Shown: positions 36,466 to 45,149, numbered from the stretch's first letter. The stretch is DNA of 64,000 nt from Bradyrhizobium sp. CCGE-LA001 (GCF_000296215.2 NZ_CP013949.1:3589501-3653500), one strand, 5' to 3'. The notes: generated by a model from the letters alone, not told the origin. Numbers and translations: made by a program.

Positions 36466-36888
36466 ATGTCCGTTCAAATGGTCCTGCTGCCGGTCTTCGT
36501 GCAGGTTGCTCTCACCTTCGCGCTGTTGATCGGCATGGTGCTGGCGCGCCGCAAGACGCTGGTCTCCGGCGAAACCAAGATCCGCGACATTGCGCTGGGC
36601 GAGCCGAACTGGCCCAAGGGCGCCACGCAAATCGCCAATTGCTACCGTAACCAGTTCGAGCTGCCGGTGCTGTTCTACGTCCTGATCGCGCTGGCCTTGC
36701 CGCTGCGCCGGGCCGATCTCTTCATTGTGCTGATGTCCTGGGTGTTCGTGGTGACGCGCTTTGCCCATGCCGGCGTCTTCGTCACCTCGAACGATCTCGG
36801 CCGCCGCTCCACGGTCTGGCTCGCCAGTGTGCTGGTGCTGCTGGCGATGTGGATCTACTTCGCGCTGAAGCTGCTCCTGCTGATCTGA
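36466..36888 (+). CDS. MAPEG family membrane protein
   Basis: A 140-residue protein with four hydrophobic helices and the MAPEG core GEPNWPKGATQIANCYRNQFELPVLFYVLI, where the Asn/Arg/Gln-Phe-Glu residues contact glutathione in characterised members. Bacterial MAPEG proteins are often annotated as glutathione-transferase-like, but their reactions are mostly untested. The start at 36466 gives the usual length; an upstream in-frame ATG at 36403 lacks a ribosome-binding site. It is divergent from the membrane protein at 35701. Confidence 0.9.
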   Translation: MSVQMVLLPVFVQVALTFALLIGMVLARRKTLVSGETKIRDIALGEPNWPKGATQIANCYRNQFELPVLFYVLIALALPLRRADLFIVLMSWVFVVTRFAHAGVFVTSNDLGRRSTVWLASVLVLLAMWIYFALKLLLLI

Positions 36889-36945
36889 CGGCCTGCGCCG
36901 GCGCATCACGCGCAAAACAGAAACGTCTCGTCTAAAGGCATTCAA

Positions 36946-38247
36946 ATGACGCCCGCTGCCCGGCTGTCCGCAGCCATCGAATTGATCGACACAATCGAGA
37001 AGGACCGCGTGCCCGCGGCCAAGGCGCTGAAGGAGTGGGGCACCGCGCACCGCTTCGCCGGTTCTGGGGACCGTGCCGCCATCGCCGGCCTGGTCTGGGA
37101 CGTGCTGCGGCGCTACGCCTCCAGCGCCTGGCTCATGGACGCAGACACCGCGCGGGCCCGCCTGATCGGCATGCTGCGCCTCGAGCGCGGCATGGACACG
37201 GCCACCATGACCGCGCTGTGCGACGGCAGCCGGTTCGCGCCTGCGCCGCTCACCGAGGCCGAGCAGGCCGCGCTCGCCTCGCGCTCGCTCGCCGATGCCC
37301 CGGCCGCGGTTGCGGGCGATTATCCCGAATGGCTCGATTCGCACCTTGCAAAAGTGTTCGGCGAGGACCGCGCTCTTGAAGCCGCCGCGATGGCGAGCCG
37401 GGCTCCGCTCGACCTGCGCGTCAACACGCTAAAATCCAATCGGGACAAGGTGCTGAAGGCGCTTGCTCATCTTCATGCGAAACCGGCGCAATGGTCCGCA
37501 ACCGGCCTGCGCATCGAGCTTTCGGCCGATGCGCGCAACCCCGGCATCCAGGCTGAGGAGGATTTCATCAAGGGCGGAATTGAAGTGCAGGATGAGGGAT
37601 CGCAGCTTGCGGCCCAATTCACCGCGGCAAAACCCGGCGAGCAGGTGATCGATCTCTGCGCCGGTGCCGGCGGCAAGACGCTGGCGCTCGCAGCCCTGAT
37701 GCAGGGCAAGGGCCGGCTGATCGCGACTGACCGCGACAAGCGCCAGCTCGCGCCCATTCACGAACGCCTGTCGCGCGCGGGCGTCCACAATGCGGATATC
37801 CGCACCCCCAAGGGCGAGGCCGATCCGCTCTCCGACATCCGCGCCTCGGCCGATCTCGTCGTGATCGACGCGCCCTGCACGGGAACCGGCACCTGGCGCC
37901 GCAACCCCGATGCCAAATGGCGGATGCGGCCGGGCGCGCTGGAGATTCGCCTGCGCGACCAGGCCGAGGTGCTGGAGCGAGCGGTTCCCCTGGTGAAGCC
38001 GGGCGGCCGGATCGCCTACATCACCTGCTCGGTGCTGTCCGAGGAGAACGGCGAGCAGGTGAGGGCCTTCGTCGCCCGCCATCCCGAGTTCGCGGTGGTC
38101 CCGCCGGAGCAGACCGCGAGCGTGCTTTGGGACAAGGCGGAGGCCTTCGGCGAGGCCGCGCTGCAATCCGACGAAGGCTGGCTGATGACGCCGCGGCGGA
38201 CCGGCACGGACGGATTCTTCGTGTCGGTGCTGCGAAAGAGCGCCTGA
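36946..38247 (+). CDS. RsmB/NOP-family rRNA (cytosine-C5) methyltransferase
   Basis: A 433-residue SAM-dependent RNA methyltransferase. A NusB-like N-terminal domain (to about residue 140) precedes the catalytic domain. SAM motif I is DLCAGAGGKTLALAALM. Motif IV is DAPCTGTGTWRRNPDAKW, whose Cys releases the product. Motif VI is YITCSVLSEENGEQV, with the nucleophile Cys. Members methylate C5 of specific cytosines in rRNA or tRNA. It sits between the MAPEG gene and a strong terminator shared with cspA. Confidence 0.92.
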   Translation: MTPAARLSAAIELIDTIEKDRVPAAKALKEWGTAHRFAGSGDRAAIAGLVWDVLRRYASSAWLMDADTARARLIGMLRLERGMDTATMTALCDGSRFAPAPLTEAEQAALASRSLADAPAAVAGDYPEWLDSHLAKVFGEDRALEAAAMASRAPLDLRVNTLKSNRDKVLKALAHLHAKPAQWSATGLRIELSADARNPGIQAEEDFIKGGIEVQDEGSQLAAQFTAAKPGEQVIDLCAGAGGKTLALAALMQGKGRLIATDRDKRQLAPIHERLSRAGVHNADIRTPKGEADPLSDIRASADLVVIDAPCTGTGTWRRNPDAKWRMRPGALEIRLRDQAEVLERAVPLVKPGGRIAYITCSVLSEENGEQVRAFVARHPEFAVVPPEQTASVLWDKAEAFGEAALQSDEGWLMTPRRTGTDGFFVSVLRKSA

Positions 38248-38270
38248 TCTCACTCCGCCCAAAAACAAAA

Positions 38271-38310
38271 GCCCCGCAGACCGGATCCCGGTCGCGGGGC
38301 TTTCTTTTTT
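38271..38310 (+). terminator. Rho-independent terminator between the methyltransferase and cspA genes
   Basis: GCCCCGC and GCGGGGC form a perfect 7-base outer stem with an inner GACCGG/CCGGTC pair, followed by TTTCTTTTTT. A run of A before the hairpin lets it also serve the convergent cspA transcript. Confidence 0.9.
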
Positions 38311-38353
38311 AGCGTTCTGCCGGTACGTCCGCGGTCAGAACGTTGCGTGGGCG

Positions 38354-38563
38354 TTAGCCGACGCGGAGATTGTCAGCCGAGGACTTGCCGCTGCGACGAT
38401 CGGCGACGATGTCGAACGAGACCTTCTGACCCTCGTTGAGGGAGGAGAGGCCAGCGCGCTCGACGGCGCTGATGTGCACGAACACGTCCTTCTGGCCGTC
38501 GTCCGGCTGGATGAAACCATAACCCTTTTGGGTGTTGAACCACTTCACGGTGCCCATAGCCAT
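38354..38563 (-). CDS. cspA: Cold shock protein (CspA family)
   Basis: A 69-residue OB-fold RNA chaperone with RNP1 KGYGFIQPDD and RNP2 DVFVHISAVE, preceded by MGTVKWFNTQ. It melts RNA structure and may antiterminate transcription. AAAGGA lies before the ATG. The mRNA leader is predicted to be about 160 bases from the promoter at 38728-38756, a length typical of temperature-responsive csp leaders. The terminator at 38271 closes the gene. Confidence 0.95.
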   Translation of the reverse strand: MAMGTVKWFNTQKGYGFIQPDDGQKDVFVHISAVERAGLSSLNEGQKVSFDIVADRRSGKSSADNLRVG

Positions 38564-38727
38564 GGGAATTTCCTTTAGTTAGTTAGAGAGGTACGCACGC
38601 AGACCGGTACGCAGCATTGCGCCCATGGTCCTGATGAGTCGATGTTTGGAGAATTCATCTGAAGCGTGCGCGCCCGTAATCAACGAAGCGAAGCGGCCCA
38701 GTCGTTCGGCCAAGTATCGATGATCAC

Positions 38728-38756
38728 AATATAGCGAGAATTTGGGGCCACTTCAA
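38728..38756 (-). promoter_or_regulatory. Vegetative-type promoter for cspA
   Basis: On the minus strand TTGAAG (38756-38751) and TATATT (38733-38728) are separated by exactly 17 bases. This lies about 165 bases upstream of the cspA start. It predicts a roughly 160-base untranslated leader, which fills the otherwise gene-free 38564-38828 gap. Confidence 0.65.
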
Positions 38757-38828
38757 GGCACCACCCGTGACTCGGCGCCTCGCGCGACTTTGCTATTTTG
38801 CGGTGCAAATTAACCGCGCTCTCGCGTC

Positions 38829-39161
38829 CTAGTCGACGATGAAGAGGGTCGCGCCGGTGGCCGTCGAGGACCGATGGGCGGCGTCGCCGAAATCCGAGAC
38901 CTGGTAGCTCATTCCCGCCGTCAGCTTGAATGTACGCCCGTCGCGCAGCTCGCTGTCGAGCTCGCCCTTCAGCACGTAGAGCACGTGCCCGCGATCGCAC
39001 CAATGGTCGGCGAGATAGCCGGGCGAATACTCGACCATCCGCACCCGGAGATCGCCGATCTCGAGCGTCCGCCACTTGGCCTCGCCGCGCTCGCCGGGAT
39101 GCGTGGTCGGCTCGACCTTGCTCCAATCAGTGACGGTGAAGGGCGAGGCGGGGAGTTGCAT
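38829..39161 (-). CDS. DHCW-motif cupin protein
   Basis: A 110-residue single-domain cupin containing the motif LADHWCDRGHVLYVLKGEL, where Asp-His-Cys-Trp replaces part of the usual His-rich metal site of cupin motif 1, and ATLFIVD at the end. The function of DHCW cupins is not established; a small-molecule-binding or dioxygenase-like role is possible. It is divergent from guaA and alone on its strand. The GGACCCCCC stretch before the start is a poor ribosome-binding site. Confidence 0.86.
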   Translation of the reverse strand: MQLPASPFTVTDWSKVEPTTHPGERGEAKWRTLEIGDLRVRMVEYSPGYLADHWCDRGHVLYVLKGELDSELRDGRTFKLTAGMSYQVSDFGDAAHRSSTATGATLFIVD

Positions 39162-39369
39162 GGGGGGGGTCCTGTTTCAGAGCCGGCGGCGCTTCTGTTA
39201 GCGCACGCCGCTGGCGCAGTCTCCGTCGTTGCGATCGGCCCTCTTTCAGAGGTGGGCGCAATTAGGTCAATAATACTTACCCATGTACCGCCTGTCCATG
39301 CCCAAAGAAGCATGTGGGCGCGCCGCTGCCGCGGTTGCGGCGCGGGCGGCGCCAGCGTATTTGCTGGCC

Positions 39370-40968
39370 ATGACAGCAGCACAGAACGACCGCTCCGCGT
39401 CGACGCCCTCGGTGGCCTCGGCGCACGACAAGATTCTCATCGTCGACTTCGGCAGCCAGGTGACGCAGCTGATCGCGCGCCGCGTGCGCGAGGACGGCGT
39501 CTATTGCGAGATCGTCCCGTTCAACAACGCGGAAGCTGCCTTCGACGAGATGAAGCCGAAAGCGGTGATTCTCTCCGGCGGCCCTGAATCGGTCCACGAG
39601 GCCGGCTCGCCCCGCGCCCCGCAAGCGATCTTCGATTCCGGTGTGCCCGTGATGGGCATCTGCTACGGCCAGATGACCATGGCGGCGCAGCTCGGCGGCG
39701 AGGTCGAGGGCGGCCATCACCGCGAGTTCGGCCGCGCCGATGTCGAGGTCAAGGCCGACAGCAAGCTATTCGCGGACGTCTGGTCGTCGGGCAGCAAGAA
39801 CCAGGTCTGGATGAGCCATGGCGACCGCATCACGAAGATGCCGCCGGGCTTCTCAGTCGCCGGCACCTCGCCGAACGCGCCGTTCGCGATCATCCAGGAC
39901 GAAAAGCGCAAATATTACGGCCTGATGTTCCACCCCGAAGTGGTGCACACGCCCGACGGCGCCAAGCTCATCCGCAACTTCGTCCGCAAGATCGCAGGTC
40001 TGTCCGGCGACTGGACCATGCGCGCCTTCCGCGAGGAGGAGATCGCCAAGATCCGCGCGCAGGTCGGCAAGGGCAAGGTGATCTGCGGCCTCTCCGGCGG
40101 CGTCGATTCCGCCGTCGCGGCCGTGCTGATCCACGAGGCCATCGGCGACCAGCTCACCTGCGTGTTCGTCGATCACGGCTTGCTGCGCCTCGACGAAGCC
40201 AAGACCGTCGTCGACCTGTTCCGCCACCACTACAACATCCCGCTCGTGCACGTGGACGCCTCGAAACAGTTCTTGGGCGAGCTCGAAGGCGTCACTGACC
40301 CCGAGGTGAAACGCAAGACCATCGGCCGCCTCTTCATTGAGGTGTTCGAGCAGGAGGCCAAGAAGATCGGCGGCGCCGACTTCCTCGCACAGGGCACGCT
40401 CTACCCCGACGTGATCGAGAGCGTCTCCTTCACCGGCGGTCCCTCGGTCACCATCAAGTCGCACCACAATGTCGGCGGTCTCCCCGAGCGCATGAACATG
40501 AAGCTCGTGGAGCCCCTGCGCGAGCTGTTCAAGGACGAGGTGCGCAAGCTAGGCCGCGAGCTTGGCCTGCCCGAAATCTTCGTCGGCCGCCACCCGTTCC
40601 CGGGCCCGGGCCTCGCCATCCGCTGCCCCGGCGAGATCACCCGCGACAAGCTCGACATCCTGCGGAAAGCAGACGCCGTCTACATCGACCAGATCCGCAA
40701 GCACGGCCTCTACGACGAGATCTGGCAGGCCTTCGCCGTGCTGCTCCCGGTGAAGACCGTCGGCGTCATGGGCGACGGCCGCACCTATGATTATGTCGTC
40801 GGCCTGCGCGCCGTCACCTCCACCGACGGCATGACCGCGGACTTCTACCAGTTCGATATGAAGTTCTTAGGGGAGACGGCCACGCGCATCATCAACGAGG
40901 TGAAGGGCGTGAACCGGGTGGTGTACGATGTGACCAGCAAGCCGCCGGGGACGATTGAGTGGGAGTAG
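39370..40968 (+). CDS. guaA: GMP synthase (glutamine-hydrolysing)
   Basis: A 532-residue two-domain enzyme that makes GMP from XMP, ATP and glutamine. The class I amidotransferase domain has the nucleophile Cys in VMGICYGQM and the His/Glu in GLMFHPEVVHT. The ATP-pyrophosphatase domain has the P-loop GLSGGVDSAVAA, and the C-terminal dimerisation domain ends in KPPGTIEWE. The start at 39370 gives the standard N-terminus; the open frame extends 29 residues upstream. The gene end is a known integration hotspot in bacteria, and here the AT-rich toxin-antitoxin island begins right after it, but no integrase or duplicated gene end is visible. Confidence 0.97.
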   Translation: MTAAQNDRSASTPSVASAHDKILIVDFGSQVTQLIARRVREDGVYCEIVPFNNAEAAFDEMKPKAVILSGGPESVHEAGSPRAPQAIFDSGVPVMGICYGQMTMAAQLGGEVEGGHHREFGRADVEVKADSKLFADVWSSGSKNQVWMSHGDRITKMPPGFSVAGTSPNAPFAIIQDEKRKYYGLMFHPEVVHTPDGAKLIRNFVRKIAGLSGDWTMRAFREEEIAKIRAQVGKGKVICGLSGGVDSAVAAVLIHEAIGDQLTCVFVDHGLLRLDEAKTVVDLFRHHYNIPLVHVDASKQFLGELEGVTDPEVKRKTIGRLFIEVFEQEAKKIGGADFLAQGTLYPDVIESVSFTGGPSVTIKSHHNVGGLPERMNMKLVEPLRELFKDEVRKLGRELGLPEIFVGRHPFPGPGLAIRCPGEITRDKLDILRKADAVYIDQIRKHGLYDEIWQAFAVLLPVKTVGVMGDGRTYDYVVGLRAVTSTDGMTADFYQFDMKFLGETATRIINEVKGVNRVVYDVTSKPPGTIEWE

Positions 40969-41131
40969 GGGGCAGTCTTGCCAAGACCAAGGTGGCTGTA
41001 GGCGGATATAAATTTTGGCCAACTTAACTAAATCGGTCTGGAATATGCACGCCGTTACCACCACTTCTAGCTGCAATGGCTCGCCTGACTGATAGAAAAG
41101 AGCGAGGCAGTATCAGGGAGGAGGTCCCCGT

Positions 41132-42472
41132 ATGCCAATTCCGGCCGATCATAGGCATCGATACGTTTATCACTTTTCGCATATCGACAATTTGCCTGGA
41201 CTACTGAAAAACGGCTTTCTGTCGAACAATCATTCGAAATTCCCTAAGAAGCACCGCTCAATTGCCGCTGCAGGCATTCAAGAGCGCCGCGCTCAAATGG
41301 TGGTGCCTTGTGGACCAGGTGGCTGTGTCCACGACTATGTACCCCTGTATTTCGGCTCGATCAGCCCGATGTTGCTTGGCGTCGTCAATGCCAAGAATAT
41401 TGATCAGTTTGATATACTCTATTTCGAGTTTCCTATAGAGTTGGCGGATCGGAACGATGTCGTTTTTACGGGCGCATCGGCCAACACGGTCGTGCCGCCC
41501 AATTTTTACACCGATCCGACCGATCTTGCTCAGCTCGATTGGGCTGCGATTGACAGCCTCAAATGGGGCAATGCCGACGAGAACTATCGCCATCGTCGCA
41601 TGGCAGAGTTGCTCGTCCACGGTCAGCTGCCTGTGACGTCGGCTTCAAGATGCGTAGTCTGGAATGAATCGGTCAAGAAGCGGGTAGAGAAAATTGTTAA
41701 TGGCGCTGCGTTTCCACCTATTGCCTATGAGAGTTCGTCTAGGCGCCACTGGTTCAATGATTTTGTGAACAAAAGTAATTGCAGCGTCGTGCAAGGACCC
41801 CGCGAAATCGGGATAAACTTCGCGAAAGCCTGTAAGCAAGTAAGGGAATACGCAGATGAACCAAGTCAACCATTCAGGTTCAAAAATCTGAAGAGCTTGC
41901 GCGATGGTCTGAGAGCGGATTTTGGTTGTCTGCCGCACACCTCTGAGTTGGTAGAGCTCAAATCTGAAAACGGGATGCACAAGCAAACGGTTGACGTTCA
42001 CACAAAAGAGGTGGTCACGAAACTGCTCTCATTCCCTGAGTATCAGGCGTTGGAAAGCAAAGCGCAGATCGTTGGTGAGATTGCTGCCTATCTGCACGAC
42101 ATAGGTAAGGGGACGAAGTCGCGTTGGGACGGAAACGGTGGTGTTCAAAAGGTTGATCCCAATCATCCTGTTGGCGCTATGCCGATGATGGTGGAAATTT
42201 TGACCGAGCATGTTGAAACGGTCAGCGAAGCTTCGGCTGAGATGTTGATGAAGTTAGTATGTTATCACGATCTTGTTGGTGATGTACTCGGGAAGGGGCG
42301 TGACGAACAACAAATCGTTGATGTTGCCAACGACAAAGACGAGCTCGACATGCTGTTTATGCTCGGTAAGGCTGATGCTACTTCGCTTGCTGAGCATTGG
42401 TGGAATGAGTCAAAAGCCAAGGCTTTATATGATCGCTGCCTAGCAGCGATTGAGGAGGCATCGGAAACTTAA
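41132..42472 (+). CDS. darT: DarT-family ssDNA thymidine ADP-ribosyltransferase fused to a C-terminal HD domain
   Basis: 446 residues, about twice the usual DarT length. Residues 1-205 match the DarT (DUF4433) toxin that ADP-ribosylates thymidine in single-stranded DNA. Seen are YHFSHIDNLPGLL, ERRAQMVVPCGPGG (NAD-site Arg), VHDYVPLYFGSISPML, and RRMAELLVHG with the expected catalytic Glu159. Residues about 285-420 carry a full HD phosphohydrolase pattern: His290, His322-Asp323 (YLHDIGKG), His345, His379 and Asp415. GGGAGGAGG precedes the ATG. Codon use is clearly AT-richer than the flanks. The macrodomain gene starts 3 bases after the stop. The toxin call is strong; the role of the HD domain is unknown. 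Confidence 0.88.
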   Translation: MPIPADHRHRYVYHFSHIDNLPGLLKNGFLSNNHSKFPKKHRSIAAAGIQERRAQMVVPCGPGGCVHDYVPLYFGSISPMLLGVVNAKNIDQFDILYFEFPIELADRNDVVFTGASANTVVPPNFYTDPTDLAQLDWAAIDSLKWGNADENYRHRRMAELLVHGQLPVTSASRCVVWNESVKKRVEKIVNGAAFPPIAYESSSRRHWFNDFVNKSNCSVVQGPREIGINFAKACKQVREYADEPSQPFRFKNLKSLRDGLRADFGCLPHTSELVELKSENGMHKQTVDVHTKEVVTKLLSFPEYQALESKAQIVGEIAAYLHDIGKGTKSRWDGNGGVQKVDPNHPVGAMPMMVEILTEHVETVSEASAEMLMKLVCYHDLVGDVLGKGRDEQQIVDVANDKDELDMLFMLGKADATSLAEHWWNESKAKALYDRCLAAIEEASET

Positions 42473-42475
42473 GTC

Positions 42476-44968
42476 ATGCTCGAATTTACGCAAGGCGACA
42501 TATTCGATTCTCAGGCCGATATCCGCGTCAACACTGTGAATTGTGTTGGCGTGATGGGTGCCGGTGTCGCTCTGGCATTCAAGCAGCGCTATCCAGCAAT
42601 GTTCAAGGACTATCAGCGCGACTGCAGAAAGGGCCTTGTGAAGCCCGGAAGGATGCACGTCTGGAAATCGCTTTCCGGCGATTGGATAGTTAATTTTCCG
42701 ACTAAGCGGGATTGGCGCGAACCGTCGCGGTATGAGGATATCGAGACGGGTTTGGATGATCTGCGCAAGTACCTTCACACGGTGGGGTCGGTTACGGTCG
42801 CGCTGCCGGCGCTTGGATGTGGTAACGGGGGGCTCGACTGGGGGCGGGTGTCGGGCATGATCCGAGAGAAGCTCGATGATGTCGATGCGCATGTGTTGGT
42901 TTTTGAGCCTGCCGCATCGCACCAAGCCGGACGCACGGCGGTCGAGGATCCCACGAGCGATGAGCTCAAAGCAGCTGAGAGACTTGGGTACCGATTCCTC
43001 AAGCTTAAGAACTTTCTCTCGACCGAGAGATCGACGCCAATTTATCTACGCGGAAATCAAGATTTGCTATCGCGGTCTTGGATCATCTTGGTCCCGTCGC
43101 GCGCGCCAGCCGATCGAGAGATTGCGGCACTGACTGCGATTGCGTCTGAGCTTGCTCGATCGGCAAATCGTACCACTGTCGCTCTCGTCCATAGCTCCCA
43201 AGCAAGTGAAGAGGTTGCTCAGCTATTCACCAGCAAGGGTATCGACACAGTTCTATTTCTTCCGTTTGGAATTCTCACCCGAAAGTCGGTTTCCAAGCTG
43301 CAAATTGCTTCCAATGCTCTGACATTGGTATCGTTTGCGCCTGCTAATGCCAAGTGGTCTCGATCGCTTTTCGCGCAAGCAATGGAGATGCTCCGCGCTA
43401 AAGCAGCCGCAATGCTACTATCGGACCCTGAGCCTGACTGGCTGATGAATAGGGGGATTGGCAAATGGGGACAAACGCCAATCTCCTTTATTCGCTATGG
43501 CACGATGCCCCTCCATTTGCTTGAGGCGCTCGAAAGCGCTGGGGCAATGCCCATCGGTCGTCGCGGTGAGAATGGCTCTCCTAATATTGACTATTTGAGC
43601 AGCAGAATAAGTTACGAACCGCGGTTGGATGTCGCCAATTCAGATGGCGGGTTTCAGCGGGAAACGTTGGAGGTTACGTCCGATACACTCGTTGCTTCTG
43701 TGTCTCTCAATCCGTCCACCCCACCGCCTGCACCCGTAACCGCAATGGCTACCGAATCCGACCCCGAAACCCTTGGCTGGATGCGCGGCTTCCCGGCGCC
43801 GCTCGACCGCACCATCACCTTCCAGGACGGCTCCTTCCGCAACTTTCCCGAACTGCGCTGGGCGTGGTCCAACATACGTCAGCTCGTCCCCACCGTGAAC
43901 GTCTGGCGCGGAGCGGGGCCGGTATCGGGGCTGCCGCGCGCCGACCACGACATCGGCGCGGTCGCATCGACCACGATGGACGGGCGGCCCATGACGTTCG
44001 ACAAGATGTTGGAGGAGACCTACACCGACGGCATCGCGGTGCTGCATCGTGGCCGGCTGATCTATGAGCGCTATTTCGGCGCGTTGAAGCCGCACAAGCC
44101 GCATATCGCGATGTCGGTGACGAAGTCGTTCACCGGCGTGCTCGCGGGCATGCTGGTCGCCGAAGGTAGGATCGATCCGCAAGCGCCGGTGACGGACTAT
44201 GTGCCGGAGCTGAAGGCGAGCGCGTTTGGGGATGCGCGCGTGCACGAGGTCATGGATATGACCACGGGGCTGCTCTACACCGAGGTCTATACCGACAAGA
44301 ATTCGGACGTGTGGGGCCTGCGACGCGCCAACGGCATGGCGCCGATCCCGCCGGGCTACGAAGGCGCGACCACCATCTTCGATTTCCTGATCGCGCAGAA
44401 GAAGCAGGGCGAGCACGGCAAGGCCTTTACCTACAAGACCGTCAACACCGACGTGCTGGCCTGGATCGTCAGGCGCGCCAGCGGCATGACGCTGTCCGAC
44501 CTGCTGTCCGAGCGCATCTGGCAGCCGATGGGGGCGGAGGAGGACGCGCATTATCACGTCGACCGCATCGGCACCGAGAGCGGCGGCGGTGGGCTCTCCA
44601 CGACGTTGCGCGATCTCGCCCGCTTCGGCGAGACCATGCGCAATCACGGCCGCTTCAATGGCCGCCAGATCGTGCCATCATCCGTGGTCGAAGACATCGC
44701 GCGCGGCGGCGACTCCGAGAAGTTTAAGCCGGCAGGCTACACCACGCTGCCGGGCGCCTCGTACCGAAACCAATGGTGGATCACGCACAACGCGCACGGC
44801 GCCTACATGGCGCGCGGCGTTCACGGCCAGGGCATCTACATCGATCCAAAGGCCGAGATGGTGATCGCGCGCTACGCCTCGCATCCCATGGCCGGCAATG
44901 CCGCCAATGATCCCGTCACGCTGCCGGCCTACATGGCGCTGGCGAAGGCGCTGATGGCGGGCGGGTAG
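42476..44968 (+). CDS. DarG-like macrodomain antitoxin with Rossmann-like middle domain, in frame with a C-terminal serine hydrolase
   Basis: One uninterrupted 830-codon frame. Residues 1-150 are a DarG macrodomain that removes ADP-ribose from DNA: VNTVNCVGVMGAGVALAF, NFPTKRDW with the expected catalytic Lys77, LPALGCGNGGLDW. Residues about 180-320 (IYLRGNQDLLSRSW, VPSRAPADREIAAL, ALVHSSQASEEVA) follow the order of DprA/SLOG Rossmann domains and may replace the usual DarT-binding C-terminal domain. From residue 424 (43745) sequence and GC-rich codon use change abruptly to a class C beta-lactamase-like serine hydrolase (SVTKSFTG, S-x-x-K). The last part was probably a free-standing host gene before the island landed; whether the fusion or an internal start is used is open. 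Confidence 0.83.
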   Translation: MLEFTQGDIFDSQADIRVNTVNCVGVMGAGVALAFKQRYPAMFKDYQRDCRKGLVKPGRMHVWKSLSGDWIVNFPTKRDWREPSRYEDIETGLDDLRKYLHTVGSVTVALPALGCGNGGLDWGRVSGMIREKLDDVDAHVLVFEPAASHQAGRTAVEDPTSDELKAAERLGYRFLKLKNFLSTERSTPIYLRGNQDLLSRSWIILVPSRAPADREIAALTAIASELARSANRTTVALVHSSQASEEVAQLFTSKGIDTVLFLPFGILTRKSVSKLQIASNALTLVSFAPANAKWSRSLFAQAMEMLRAKAAAMLLSDPEPDWLMNRGIGKWGQTPISFIRYGTMPLHLLEALESAGAMPIGRRGENGSPNIDYLSSRISYEPRLDVANSDGGFQRETLEVTSDTLVASVSLNPSTPPPAPVTAMATESDPETLGWMRGFPAPLDRTITFQDGSFRNFPELRWAWSNIRQLVPTVNVWRGAGPVSGLPRADHDIGAVASTTMDGRPMTFDKMLEETYTDGIAVLHRGRLIYERYFGALKPHKPHIAMSVTKSFTGVLAGMLVAEGRIDPQAPVTDYVPELKASAFGDARVHEVMDMTTGLLYTEVYTDKNSDVWGLRRANGMAPIPPGYEGATTIFDFLIAQKKQGEHGKAFTYKTVNTDVLAWIVRRASGMTLSDLLSERIWQPMGAEEDAHYHVDRIGTESGGGGLSTTLRDLARFGETMRNHGRFNGRQIVPSSVVEDIARGGDSEKFKPAGYTTLPGASYRNQWWITHNAHGAYMARGVHGQGIYIDPKAEMVIARYASHPMAGNAANDPVTLPAYMALAKALMAGG
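43745..44968 (+). other. Serine hydrolase module (beta-lactamase/6-aminohexanoate-dimer hydrolase-like), possibly translated from its own ATG
   Basis: Starting at the in-frame ATG at 43745 this gives a 407-residue protein of ordinary family length (TLGWMRGFPAPLDRTITF at the start, SVTKSFTG nucleophile motif, LLYTEVYTDKN, GGGLSTTLRDLARFG). Base composition returns to the host pattern exactly here. No good ribosome-binding site precedes the ATG (CACCCGTAACCGCA), so it may be made only as the C-terminal part of the 830-residue frame or by coupling. It hydrolyses an ester or amide; the substrate is unknown. Confidence 0.7.
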
Positions 44969-44998
44969 GGTAGGCGCACGGCCGCGCCTCACATTCGG

Positions 44999-45103
44999 TG
45001 TCATCGCCCGACTTGATCGGGCGATCCAGTATTCCAGAGTCGCTTGTGATTGAGCCGATAGGGCGCGGCGTACTGGGTCGCCCGGTCAAGCCGGGCGACG
45101 ACA
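44999..45103. repeat. Intergenic palindromic repeat, family A
   Basis: Starts tgtcatcgcccgacttgatc and ends ggtcaagccgggcgacgaca, each end a palindrome, around a cagtattccagagtc ... gtactgggtcg core. It resembles the element at 5498 most closely. It lies between the serine hydrolase and the cupin gene. Confidence 0.72.
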
Positions 45104-45149
45104 GTGTGCCAAAACCGCAAGATCAGAGCGCCGCGGGCGAACTCTCGCC

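Noticed and set aside
40940..40968. guaA 3' end as attL of an integrated element.
   Set aside because: No integrase gene and no second copy of the guaA end are found near the island's right border or elsewhere in the window.
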